Part shown: positions 23,909 through 34,625 of the stretch, piece by piece
Layout of the letters: each line of letters begins with the position of its first letter
How positions within the stretch are numbered: the first letter of the stretch is position 1
Notes under the pieces: model-generated
What the model was told of the DNA's origin: nothing
The model's database searches: none
What the model saw: only the letters and a program-made list of their open reading frames with translations
Assembly (NCBI RefSeq): GCF_024679095.1
Contig: NC_066513.1
Coordinates: 10,928,747 to 10,992,746, forward strand
Source: Eriocheir sinensis
Lineage: Eukaryota; Arthropoda; Malacostraca; Decapoda; Varunidae
Length of the DNA: 64,000 bases
Reading direction: 5' to 3'
Position numbers and translations under genes: made by a program

Positions 23909-24715
23909 CAAGGATTATATACTATAAGGATAGCTCACTAAGCTTTTGTTTTACCCACAATGCAACGCGGATGACGTCACACATGTAAACAAATGGTGCT
24001 CGGCGGCAAACTTGTTGACTTCACTATGTTCTCACCGTAGCGTGCTCAATGAAAATGGTGATTTGTGGTGTATATGGGTGTTACAGTGGGTAAACTGCGG
24101 AAAGCCGTCAAGGTGTTAAGTTCATTAGGTTTCCTAGAGACAAACACACCTTGAAGAAGACGATTTTGGCCTGCAAACGAAAAGATAACGTGAAGAAGTC
24201 TACGCGGGTGAGGTCCAAACATATCAAGAAAGCGATAACATTAAAGAAAAGCCAATAAAGCTCTATAGTGAAAGTTTGGTAAAGGTAAATTCACTTAGTT
24301 TATAATTTGCATAAATATTATACACTATATATGTATGTATAAAAAAAATTACTTTAATTATATATGACAGGATCAGATACCCCTGCAAATTAAGTTGTAG
24401 AAAACTAATGTTAATAAAAGTTAAGAAAACGTAAGCATCGATGGTAAACAGCAATATCTCTGCAGCGTGTTTATCATGTTTCTCACATTATTTATATTAT
24501 TGTATGCTATTAGCCAACACAACAGTTGCCTAATTTAATTACTTATCCTTAGCAATCAAAAAAGCGCAAAATCTGACCATGAATAAGAATAAATAATGGT
24601 TTTCTAGTACATTTTATACCGTGAGGGCAGGGTGAGTGTTAACCAGATGACGCACCGCAGTCATGACGTCATCGATGACGTTTCAGTGAGCTATCCCTAT
24701 AGTATATAATCCTTG
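23909..24715. mobile_element. P-element-like DNA transposon, 807 bp, non-autonomous
   Basis: Terminal inverted repeats are 31 bases each (23909-23939 and 24685-24715). They start CAAGGATTATATACTATA and differ at one internal position. The flanking 8-mers are 'ctagttac' (23901-23908) and 'ctagtcac' (24716-24723), one mismatch apart. Removing the element and one 8-mer restores the frame of the host transposase (LVT|YFES). Inside is a THAP-finger remnant. TIRs of 31 bp, an 8-bp target duplication and a THAP domain together match the P superfamily. Subterminal 'tgacgtca' words lie near both ends. No catalytic domain remains. Confidence 0.82.
24055..24215 (+). pseudogene. THAP zinc-finger remnant
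   Basis: From ATG at 24055 the frame reads 'MVICGVYGC', with Cys at positions 4 and 9 (C-x4-C, as in THAP C2CH fingers). A TAA follows at codon 13 (24091), then 'VKFIRFPRDKHTLKKTIL', the F-x-R-F-P block characteristic of THAP domains. The downstream Cys lies in 'ACKRKD'. It is the DNA-binding end of a P-type transposase, broken by the stop and with no transposase body behind it. Confidence 0.72.
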
Positions 24716-25030
24716 CTAGTCACGTACTTCGAGAGTACGTACATAGGCCGCAAGCTTGGTGGCAGATGAGGGCCCCCAGCCTACGCGCCGGAAGAGTGGA
24801 TCCAGTTTCAGCGAACCCTCGATGGGTTGGGTCGCACGAACAACAGCATTGAGGGGTTGCACCGGAGGTTTGCAGGAAGAGCTGATGTCCATGCCAATGT
24901 CTTCAGCCTGATCCAACGAATCCAGGCCGAGGAAGAACACTGGCTAATGGAGGTGGCAGAGGTGCAGGCCGGGGCGGTACCAAGGCGCCGGAAGCCTCAG
25001 TGGAAACAGCTAAGTGATCACCTCGCACCT

Positions 25031-25540
25031 CTGGCAGGCTGTTTGCTGCAGGCAAAGAATCTTGTACTTTTATGGGTTTATGATTATTTAGTGCGGACAT
25101 GTAGACCTGTTTTTCTTTTTTTCGTCAGGAAGATTATTCTTGTTTGGCTGCAGCCAAATAGCTGCCATTATATATATTTTATTTTCTTTAATTGAGTTTT
25201 GTCTTGCTGCAGGAAAGTAGCAGGAAGATGTAGTCCAATCATCTATGGAATAAATCGTATCGTAATTTGGATCAGTCTATCTTTAGCCAGTTTTCGTTTT
25301 CTCTCTTAATTTTGGGGGGATGGGGATAGCACAAAAAAATGCAGGTTCAGAGTAAGCATCCTTTGGACCATCAACATCAGCTGGTGGACGGTGACGCAGG
25401 CTATACCCCACACTATGGGCTGATCATTGAGGACTGAGCACAGCTGACTGATATAACTGGCAAAGGTTTACCGTATGACTATCAGGCCACGAACTGTTAA
25501 TGGACCGAAAGACAATTCATCCGCAAGAGAGAGTTTGCGA
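25031..25540. other. No gene recognised
   Basis: Sequence between the transposase pseudogene and the next CR1 element. The transposase frame stays open to 25195 but loses any conserved pattern after about 25030. Its terminal inverted repeats, if any, were not found. Confidence 0.4.
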
Positions 25541-25622
25541 TAGGGCATGATAACTAAATTCAGCTGCCGTCAGCTCAGGAGTGAGGACGTGTCTCTCCCG
25601 AGCTTCCAGCAGTCAGGTCACC

Positions 25623-26759
25623 ATGCCAAATGCAACGAGATACCCGTGTATTACTTGCAGGAGGGAGTTCACGAAGGACTTCATCAACAAGGATAACGGT
25701 GAATACACTGCATGTTTCTTCTGTGAAACTGAACACAAGGTAAGTGTTAAGTTAGAAGCGTTAAATGGCAAGTTACAGTTTCTGGAGAGTGTGTTAGGAT
25801 TAGTTGTAGGTAGTGTCGGGGAGAGTGAGTTCAAGGTTGTTGAAAAGGTAGAGAGGCTGGAAGATAGAGTAGGTGAGGTAGAGAAGAAGGTAAATACCTT
25901 AGATTCCTTCCAGCCGGTTAGAAAAGGGAGTAAGGCTAAAGAGGTAGATGTCAGTTACGAGGATGTCGTGACGAGGAACAGGTTCCAGGTGTTAGGAGAC
26001 CAAGTTGAAAACGCTCCTAGCATGGTTTTCGTTGGGGATAGTTTAGTTAGATAGCAGAACAAGGAGTTTTGTAGGAAGGGAGCGAGGCGTAGGCATGTAG
26101 TCTTCCCTGGGGGTAAAATCGAGCATGTAGCTGAGAAAGTTGACGACTTAGTCGTCACTACGTCAGGGGAGACGGGGTTTGTTTACCTGGTCGGAACAAA
26201 CAATGTAGTGAAAGGTAGGTCAGAGGAGATTGTAGACAAATATAGGAAGTTTGTCGAGAAGCTGAGGGACAGCAGGAGGCGTTCAGTTGTGTGTGGTTTG
26301 CTCCCTAGGCACGATGTTAGTTCCCTCATTCTCAGTAGAATGTTGGGTATTAACGAACGTGTCAGGGATTTGTGTAGTCGTGAGGGAGTCATGTTTGTGG
26401 ACGTCTGGGATAACTTTATTCATGACAGGAGCTTGTATGCTAACGATGGACTTCACCTAAATTGTGTAGGCAAGGCAAGGCTGGGCAAAGTGTTAGATGA
26501 GGAAGTTTTGAAAGAGTTGAGTCAGGTGCAGCGGCAACGTGATTTGGAAGCTTCCGACTTGACTGGGAGGAAACCACACCCAGAAGGTGAGGTCCATGGA
26601 GGTAGGAATATCAGGTCACAGGTGAGGAGTGGAGTACAGATGTGTAGTGCTGCGGAGAACGTCAGGTCACCAAACCCGAAGAAGGGGGACACTGAGGAAG
26701 CGATCAGGTCAACAGCCACACATGTGGTTAATGAAGTTGAGGTAGTTGTTGATAGTTAG
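25623..26759 (+). pseudogene. CR1 ORF1: PHD-like finger, coiled coil and SGNH esterase
   Basis: One frame of 378 codons with a single TAG at 26052. Residues 8-35 hold a Cys/His finger, 'CITCRREFTKDF' then 'CFFCETEH', resembling the PHD-like finger of CR1 ORF1. Residues 55-95 are heptad-like (KVEKVERLEDRVGEVEKKV type). 'SMVFVGDSLVR' starts the esterase domain with its GDS motif. The stop follows, then 'FVYLVGTNN' (G-x-N block) and 'YANDGLHLNCVG' (D-x-x-H block). The C-terminal 90 residues are polar and unrecognised. The ATG chosen is the one just ahead of the finger. ORF2 begins 18 bases after the stop. Confidence 0.82.
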
Positions 26760-26777
26760 GTCTGACGCACTATTCCA

Positions 26778-28628
26778 GTGAAACGACAGTTGATATATGG
26801 CGCACACTCGGGGAATAAATTAAACATATTCTATGTAAATGCCCGTAGCATTATGCAAAAGCGTAGCCACTTGATAATACATGCAATTGCTGAAAAAACC
26901 GCATTCATTTTGATCACGGAAATATGGCTGAATACGCGTGAAAATCATCAGGTAAGTGAAGTAGCTATTAATGGTTACAATGCGTTTGCTAAGTGTCGTC
27001 AACATAAAAAAAGGTGGAGGTGTAACAATATATGCGAAAAGTAATTTAGAAGTTATTCAGCTTAACACAACCGAGACAGAGGCTTATGATTCATTGTATG
27101 TACAAGCGACGATCAATAATGAAAAGTATGTTCTGGGCGTAATTTACCGACCTCCTAAATCAAATGAAAACATTTACGGAAATCTCTACGCAGAGATAAA
27201 TAAAGTTATCAGAAACAGAAATGTAATAATATGCGATGACTTCAATAATCGCTCCGTTAACTGGTCTACACTCTGGCGACAAAGAAGGATCTAGATTAAT
27301 AAACTTTGCGCAAGACACATTTCTTTTTCAAACATTTACCACGAAATAACATTCTTGATTTAGTCTTCACGATCGACAGCCACCTCATAACTGCCTGTGA
27401 GGCCGGCGAGCCATTTGCAAGCAGCGACCTCAACATAATCGGATGTGTTTTAAATATTGAAACAAAATCACGCGAAAACTCACTCTTAATACCTAACTAT
27501 AGTAAAGCGAATTTTACGGACCTAAGAAGAGAATTGGCATCAGTAAATCGGAATCATTTGTTCAATAACGTCAGCGTTCAAGAAATGTATAATCGTTTTA
27601 CTGCACAAATCACAGCGAGCGTAAATAAATTCATCCCACTTAAGGCACGAAGGACAGAAGACCAAAAACCGTTGTGGATGATTAATTTCCTGCAGAAAAT
27701 CATCGTTGAAAAAAGAAAACTGTATAAGAAATATAAACTGTCACACAATTCACAGGATCATACTAATTATATCACTATCAAGAGAGAGTGCGAAAGAAAA
27801 TTAGAAAACAGAAACGCGAATATGAGATGAAAATATCACTTGATGCTAAGAAAATTCCCAGGTTATTTTTCAGTTACATAAAAAAAAAACTGTTAAAAAT
27901 AACATCGGCCCACTATTTGTAAATGGTGACACGATTAGTGATGATAAAGGCATGGCGTCGGTCCTAAATTCAACCTTTAGTAGCGTATTCACAAAAAAAA
28001 TGACATCTTTTCCAGCTCCGAGGACTATTTTTCAAGGCCCTGAAGAACATAAGCTTGCGTTGACCGAAATTGATATCAGTGAAGTGCGTACGTACCTGCA
28101 AAAAATAGATCCACATAAATCTCCGGGCCCCCACAATCTATCTCCTCGCGTGTTAAGATTATGTAGTCAAAAGCTAAAATTACCTATAACGTTAATGTTT
28201 AACAAGTCATTAGCACAGGCAAGTGTGCCTCGAGTGGAAAAAAGCCAATGTTACCCCGATCTTTGAAAAAAAAAAGAGAAAAAAAATAAGCCAGTAATTA
28301 TCGCCCTATCTAAGTAAACTATTCGAAAAAAAATAATCAGGGATAAAGTGATCACTTTCCGCGAAACAAATGATTTGATAACAGATAATCAGCACGGATT
28401 TCGTAGTAATCGATCTTGCCTTACCAATATATTAACTTTTTTCAACGGTTTACTCAAGTTGGGATGCTCGAGTCCCATATGACGTAATTTACCTAGACTT
28501 TCAGAAAGCGTTTCATAAAGTTCCCCACGTTAGGCTTATTTCAAAATTGCGTTCCCACGGTATTAGTGACCATCTGTTTGCGTGGATTCATGACTGGCTC
28601 ACAGGCAGAGAAGAGCGTGTAGTACTTA
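26778..28628 (+). pseudogene. CR1 ORF2, endonuclease and first part of RT (copy C)
   Basis: The endonuclease reads 'NIFYVNARSIMQKR', 'AFILITEIWLN', 'GGGVTIYAKSNLEVI', 'VLGVIYRPPKSNENIYGN' and 'IICDDFNNRSVNWS'; the catalytic GDFN is altered to DDFN. Frameshifts fall near 27000, 27285 and 27340. The RT part reads 'PHKSPGPHNLSPRVLRL', a broken 'NVTPIF', 'DNQHGFRSNRSCLTNILTFF', 'VIYLDFQKAFHKVPHVRL' and 'WLTGREERVVL', where it is cut by the insert at 28629. Confidence 0.82.
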
Positions 28629-29436
28629 AGCTGGCGTCACACTGGACCCAAATCTGGCGAGCACGAGCTCTTGGTGGCAGCTTTTGCTCGCGAGCAAGTC
28701 ACTGTTGTCGTCACACTGACGAGCGACGAGGGGCGAGCGGCGAGCAACATTGTAAACAAAGCCTCAACCATGGCGCCTACTACACCTACGCTTCGCATTA
28801 CGGCTAAGTGTGCAGCTGTGACGGCATTACTTGCCGTTATTCAACGAGCTCAGAAGAAGAAAAGACGAGTCTGGGTTCGGTCATGGCTGAAGAGAAGGGA
28901 GGGAGACCCATGATGTGTACAACATCATAACATCATAACTTTCTTCAGCGTAGACATACAGAAATATGGATGGCTGTGGTCCCATAACTCGGGATGGTCC
29001 CTGACTCTTGCTATCAAAGAGTGTACAATGAAGGAGGACAAGTGAACTATTGAACGAGGAGAGGTGGCCATGGCGAATGTTTATATCAGCTGGCCTGGGC
29101 GGTCTTGGTCTTGGTCTTGGAAATAAAAATAAAATCCAACACTACTTTTCTCAACATTATAAAATATTACAAACACCGTCAAACATAAAAGGAGTATGTG
29201 AATAAGTTTTCTAATATCATGGGTATACGGATTCAATACACTAGGTAATATATATTATTCACATATCGGTGCACCAAAGAGCTCATTTGACTGCCTGCTT
29301 GCGGCTCGCCGAGCTGCTCCCCGTCCAAGCGGCGAGCTAAACGCAGGAGCAAAAGCTCGGGAGCAAGCCATCCCTCCAGCAAAAGCTGCCAGCAAAAGCT
29401 CGTGCTCGCCAGATTTGGTCCAGTGTGACGCCACCT
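28629..29436. mobile_element. PIF/Harbinger-type DNA transposon, 808 bp
   Basis: The left end is AGCTGGCGTCACACTGG and the complement of the right end is AGGTGGCGTCACACTGG, one difference in 17. The similarity continues inward through 'aaatctggcgagcacgagct' to about 55 bases. TTA at 28626-28628 and TTA at 29437-29439 form the 3-bp target duplication usual for this superfamily. The interior encodes a transposase N-terminus (28770-28913) but no DDE domain, so it is non-autonomous. Confidence 0.82.
28770..28913 (+). pseudogene. Harbinger transposase N-terminal remnant
   Basis: The reading 'MAPTTPTLRITAKCAAV', 'LLAVIQRAQ', 'KKKRRVWVRSWLKRREGDP' ends in a TGA. The 'RRrrWWVrpwl.rR' block is the hallmark of the start of HARBI1-like transposases. 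Downstream frames with 'HTEIWMAVV' and 'VPDSCYQRVYNEGG' are broken and do not extend to the catalytic DDE core. Confidence 0.6.
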
Positions 29437-29439
29437 TTA

Positions 29440-30449
29440 AGGTGGGGTTGTAATTGGTCGGCCTGAAAAGAAAAATCATTCTTGTTATTTTTGGCTTATA
29501 AAATTCTGTGATTTTTTTATCTTTCTTTTGGTATATGAATGAATCTGATTAAAAAAAAAAATTATACAGTGGTATGCAATGAGCTGCAATGAGTTTCCTT
29601 GCGGTGCTACGGGCTACAATCCATGTTTTCTCCCCTTTTTAATTATAGGATTTTTCTTTCCTTGGTCTGTCATGAAATTCTTAGGGTTTCTCTCATTACT
29701 GGCTAAAAAAATGGAAAATTTTAGCACTCACTATTATATTTTTATATTTATCCATAACTATTTTTTTTTCATAAATCCAACAAAATATGTATCCGCCTCA
29801 AATGTCTCTTTTCATTATATTTTATTGATTTTACACAGTAGAACACTGGTTTTTACTTTGAAATATGGCGAAATATGGAAAAATTCGAGTACATGGATTT
29901 ATGACCTGTAAAAATGACGTAACCTTGGGTAAACAAAGCAGCCTGTTTACACAGTCAATGAAATTAAGCAAGGGAAACCATGTCTGCTTTTTTCTCCATA
30001 TCCTGATGTATATATCCTGTGGATATCAAGTCCTTAGGTGGAATAGGTAAAGTCCAAATAATATTTAAACTTCATCGCTTGATATTTCAAAACCATGATT
30101 TTGCACTTTAAAATATATCTCCTCCTTTGCACTTTTTGTTATAGACATGTCTTCCACTGCAGCTTATGAAAGTATGTGTAAGGAATAAAGGCTACTCTCG
30201 AAACTATTGTTTGAAGTTGATTTTAATTTTTGAGAAATAATTTATATGTCAAAAAAATTGTATTATTTCATCGAACTTTAAAAAAAATATTTTTTTCTAT
30301 TGTATAAAATCAAAAGAGAGTAGCCTTTCATTTACTATCCTTCTTGATTAAAATGCTTTTTAAATTAAATAAGTCGGCCCATAAATAAGGGAGGAGATAC
30401 ACTTAGAACATAAGGAATTTAACATGGGATTTGAGATTTTACATCCCCC
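29440..30449. mobile_element. Second insert inside CR1 copy C, unclassified
   Basis: The LINE frame resumes only at 30450 ('aatggtgaagcagccg'), so the 1,010 bases between the Harbinger element and that point are also foreign. Left end 'aggtggggttgtaa' and complement of right end 'aatgggggatgtaa' are weakly similar. The right border is '..ttTTAATGGT', so the original target was TTA or TTAA. An internal inverted pair, 'aaaggctactctc' (30187) and 'gagagtagccttt' (30317), suggests a palindromic MITE. It carries no recognisable coding frame. Confidence 0.55.
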
Positions 30450-31390
30450 ATTTAATGGTGAAGCAGCCGATTGGCAACCTGTAACCAGTGGCGTGCCCCA
30501 AGGTTCGGTCCTGGGGCCAACACTATTCATAATTTGCGTGAACGATTTAGAGATTGATATCTTATCAAAAGTAGCCACATTCGCCGACGACACTAAATTA
30601 GGAGGTACGGTAACGAAAAAGAAAAATTGCGAGACTATTCAATAAGACTTAATAAGACTTGCCGACTGGAGCGAAATAAGGTAAATGTGTTTCAACGTAG
30701 ATAAATGTAAAGTAATGCAAATAGGTGAAAAGAATCCTAATTTTAAATATCATATTCAAAGACATGAGCTCAGGGAAGTAAAACAAGAAAAAGATCTTGC
30801 TGTCATTATAAGTAACACTCTTAAAATGAGTGATCAATGTTCTGCGGCGAGTAAAAAAGCCAATATGATGTTAGGATAATCTCCAGAAACTTTGATTATA
30901 AATCACCTGAACTTATGAAGAGATTATATTCAGCATTTGTGAGATCACACCTAGAATACGCCGTTCAGTTCTGGTCACCGAATTATATCAAAGATCAAGT
31001 TTTGCTAGAAAGGATACAGCGACGAGCAACCAAACAAATTCCAGCTCCGTAACTTGACATGATGAGCACTTAAAGCGTTTAGACATGTTTTCCTTAAAAA
31101 AAGCGAAGTTTAAGAGGGGACTTAATTGAGGTGTTCAAAATCCTAAATAGATTCCAAAACATTAACCCAGATAGTCTATTTCAGAGAGACACCAATACAA
31201 TAACACGCAGCAACGGTATGAAGTTAACTAAAGGGCAACCGATTTAACACATTGGCGCGCAGAAGTTATTTCAATAATAGTGTCGTCGATCACTGGAATA
31301 GACTCCCACCGTCATTAATTAGCGCACAGAATATTAATAGCTTCAAGTCTTCATTGGATAAGTACTTCAGGAATATAAAATTTTACTGAC
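30450..31390 (+). pseudogene. CR1 ORF2, RT catalytic part and C-terminus (copy C)
   Basis: The frame begins '[20 protein letters not shown]', then 'GPTLFIICVNDLEIDIL' and catalytic 'FADDTKLGGTV'. After frameshifts at about 30645 and 30880 it reads 'MCFNVDKCKVMQIGEKN', 'LYSAFVRSHLEYAVQFWSPN', 'LIEVFKILNRFQNINPDSLF' and 'INSFKSSLDKYF'. The order matches copy B at 17092-19445. It ends at the TGA near 31388. Confidence 0.85.
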
Positions 31391-32080
31391 CCCTTTTCCG
31401 TATTTTTCAGGAACACTGCAGCATGGGTACAACCTGCAGACAAGTTATTTTCCCCCACAGCTTAGATTACAAGTAGCGTAAGTTAACAATAGAATAAAGA
31501 GAAAAAAACTTAATGTACGCAACATACATCTGATGAGTGAGATGTGGGAACAGTAAGGTTAACAGGATACTGGAGCGTACGCCCGTACCGAAGGTAAACG
31601 AGGATCAAGCCTTTACCTGTAACCCCTGAAACTACATCTCACCCCATCGTGAAGAGTCCAATTAAATACTAGCTTTTATAATGTCTTTAAGAATCAACTA
31701 CATACACTGTTTACTGACCCTTTTTCGTATGTTTCGGGTGCACTGCAACGCGACTGCAACCTGAGGACATGTTGTTTTCCCCCAGAGCTTAGGTTTCCTC
31801 TTATTTATCTCTTTACTGTAAAATTTCCATGTCCCTTTCTTCCTTAAAGGCACATGGTGTTCTCTTCTAAATATTTCCTGCCGACACGTTGCCGGATGGA
31901 GAGGTGGGTGGGGAGGAGCCTTCATCTATTCTATCCTGCCCTACCACACGTAGATTACTAGTAGTAGCGGTAGTAAACAGACACCCTCGAAATAGACCGA
32001 TAGGTCTTCTGGTGTCTGTTCTTCCTATGTATAATTAACTAGATGATAATTAAATTTTGGCAATAGGCGGTTAATATATA

Positions 32081-32081
<1 letters not shown>

Positions 32082-32171
<90 letters not shown>
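32082..32171. repeat. (AT)n microsatellite
   Basis: About 44 AT units immediately before a sense SINE-A copy. Confidence 0.97.
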
Positions 32172-32173
<2 letters not shown>

Positions 32174-32540
32174 GGTAGGCGGTGGCTGAACGGATAGCAA
32201 GACGGCCCCGCGTTCAGGAGGACGCGAGTTCAATCCCCAACCGGTGCCACCAAGCTGGGATTTTTCAGCCGCCGCCGAGTGGCTTAAAACTACCCACATG
32301 CTGTCCAGAAGACCACCTATCAACCCGGACTCTAGATTCTAGGATTAAAGATGAGCTCCGGGAGGGCAGCATGAGCCAATGCAAGATGGCGCCACTATAA
32401 ACACTCGCCTGCGCCAGAACGGGCTGGGCCGACCATCAGGACCCACCGGGACGAAGCCTTGGACCGACCATCAGGATCCACCGGGAAGAAGCCTACCGGC
32501 GCAATAGGCCACGACGTTAAAAAAAAAAAAATAAAATAAA
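32174..32540 (+). mobile_element. tRNA-derived SINE (SINE-A), sense, flanked by (TA)n
   Basis: The head is 'ggcggtggctgaacggatag' (box A-like) and box B is 'gcgagttcaatcccc'. The body matches 12486-12857 nearly base for base, including the tandem 'gggccgaccatcagg' / 'ggaccgaccatcagg' doubling. The tail is poly(A) grading into 'aaaataaaataaa'. TA arrays lie on both sides (32082-32171 and 32560-32630), so it either inserted into a TA tract or its tail seeded one. Confidence 0.87.
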
Positions 32541-32554
32541 ATAAAATAAATAAA

Positions 32555-32790
<236 letters not shown>

Positions 32791-33039
32791 TCCTCCAGTA
32801 AGAAACTTTTTAACGTACTAGGCGACAAGATCTTTATTTTGAAATAATTCCTGGAGGCAATGGCTCATCATGTCTGTGTGCTCAATGTATATCATTTTGC
32901 GTTAACGGGAAGGCGGCGGCGGCAGAAAGCAAGGTTATAATATTGATCGTCGGTGGCGAAGGCGAAGCGGGCGTAGGTGGTGGTGGTGGTGATGGTGGTT
33001 GTCAGCAGGGTCGGCTCTCAGCCACACCCCCCCATTTCT
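32791..33039. other. No gene recognised
   Basis: Unclassified, including a short GC-rich patch with 'ggcggcggcgg' and 'ggtggtggtggtgg' (32910-33000). Confidence 0.4.
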
Positions 33040-33990
33040 CATGGGTTTCGGACAAAAGTTCGTATAGAAAAACTTCGTGTAGCAACTTTCCATAGCGACT
33101 TATTACCATACAAACATGCTTACGAACTTTTAGGTACGTACTACTTTACCAAGAAGAATTTTATCCCGACGAACATTTGCGTACGTATAATTGCATATGA
33201 TTGTTTTTCTATACGAACTTTTCCTATATGAACTTTTGTCCCGACGAAATTTTGTCATTACGAATATTTTACATACGTACTTTATACCATACGAATATCT
33301 GTATACGAATTTTAGCGTACGAACTCTTACTTACGCATTTTTATCAGACGAACTTTATCCCTGACGAACATTTGCTTACGAGCTTTTTGCTTACGAACAA
33401 TTTCATACGAAATTTTTCCATACGATTTTTTTTTTATACGAACTTCTGTCCCGACGAACTTTTGTCGTGACGAATATTTTACATACGTGCTTTATACCAT
33501 ACGAACATCTGCTTACGAACTTTAGCGTACGAACTTTTGCGTACGTACTTTTTTTTCAAATGAACTTTATCCACTACTAACATTTGCTAACGAACAATTG
33601 CGTACGAACTTTATCCATACGACCTGCGTACTTTGGTCCTAGAATCAAATGAACTTTATCCTACGAATTATTGCCATACGAAGTTTTTTCAATACCATAC
33701 GAACTTTATCTCTGACGAATATTTGCCTACGAACAGTTTCGTACGAACATTTGCATACGAACTTTTTCCATACGAACTTTTACGCGTACGAACATTTTTC
33801 TAACGAACATTTGCACGACGAACATTTAAACTTACGATTTTTTTTCCGTAACGATTTTTTTGCCATTACGAACTTTTGACATGACAAACTTTATACCTTA
33901 CGTACTTTATCCTGACGTACTTTAGGCAAATGAACTTTATCCTACGAATTACTGCCATACGAAGTTTTTCTATACAAACTTTTGTCCAGA
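33040..33990. repeat. Degenerate TACGAACTTT-type repeat field
   Basis: For 950 bases the sequence is made of variations on 'tacgaac(t/a)ttt', joined by short variable linkers ('atcc', 'gtcccgacgaac', 'gcgtacg'). Several dozen copies are visible, spaced roughly 15-25 bases apart with no fixed period. Phrases such as 'gacgaatattttacatacgt' recur in the same order (33251 and 33470), so larger blocks were also duplicated. Open frames through it (33201-33470, 33649-33879) only mirror the motif. Confidence 0.85.
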
Positions 33991-34213
33991 ACCCAATAAG
34001 AAGTGCTTTGTGCTGCCAGTTCAAAATTTTCAGTCTTATTTTTGTATAATTTCACAATTTATAGTTAGTGACGAAGCACTGAAATCTCTCCTGTGAACTT
34101 TAAGAGGGAGTAGGGTCTACATACTTATTACACAGACGTGCATAATGCATGTATATATTATTTACATAACAAATACGTACACACACACCGTCACACGACA
34201 CACAGTCACACAC

Positions 34214-34219
<6 letters not shown>

Positions 34220-34278
<59 letters not shown>
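34220..34278. repeat. (CT)n microsatellite
   Basis: About 29 CT units, flanked by short 'cacacac' stretches. Confidence 0.97.
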
Positions 34279-34281
<3 letters not shown>

Positions 34282-34625
34282 TGCCAGCCAGGCTGCTTCC
34301 CTTCATACTTACGCAATATTACATATAGTCATACCGTACTATTACACAGTACATGCATACATACTTTTACAAATATACATGATACATGCATACCACATAG
34401 TCACTATGTAAAATTATTTCCCTTCTTCTGCCCCTCCGCAAAACTCTTGACACATTAGATCGTGCAAATTTTAAAGAAAATGAATACAAGGTGTAATTTT
34501 CGTGGATAAATAAGTAAACATGCATTAATTAATTTTCTTCAACTTCACAAGCTCTGTACTCTGTAGTCTGCATTCTGAGTCTGTAGCTCTGTAATATATA
34601 AAACATATCCGACACATACTGTTTG

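Larger units (their letters stand above)
23362..25030 (+). pseudogene. MULE-type transposase C-terminal half, with intron, interrupted by a P-like element
   Basis: Segment 1 (23362-23580) reads 'VMTDLEQAAMNAI', an in-frame TAG at 23455, then 'EVFPKKLQSTCFF', 'KNVWKKVQNVGLQQRY' and 'DADFALQ'. This is the D-F-E-x-A-A block and the C-x-F-H-x-x-x-N-V-W block of Mutator-like transposases, with the usual His replaced. GTGAGA at 23581 and 'ctatctttacag' ending 23804 mark a likely 224-base intron. Segment 2 (23805-23908) reads 'VRSLPAIAFLPPADIPAAF' and 'LPDDCINLVT'. The transposon at 23909-24715 then intervenes. The frame resumes at 24724 as 'YFESTYIGRK', a TGA at 24767, and 'LDGLGRTNNSIEGLHRRF', the terminal T-N-N-x-x-E-x-x-H-R-x-F block. 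The N-terminal half is missing, so it is dead. Confidence 0.8.
25541..32035 (+). mobile_element. CR1-type LINE, near full-length (copy C), interrupted
   Basis: In order: a 5' untranslated region (from about 25541), ORF1 (25623-26759), ORF2 endonuclease and RT (26778-28628), two inserted blocks (28629-30449), the rest of ORF2 (30450-31390), and a 3' untranslated region with two diverged copies of 'gacccctttt..cgtat' to 'gttattttccccca.agctta' (31388-31470 and 31717-31795). The inserts sit exactly in '..VVL|NGEAADW..', so the pre-insertion frame can be read across the gap. Many frameshifts make it non-functional. Confidence 0.85.

Noticed and set aside
33201..33470. Open frame of 89 codons (and 33649-33879) as a small gene
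   Set aside because: The protein is just the TACGAACTTT repeat translated; no domain, no start context, no splice sites.
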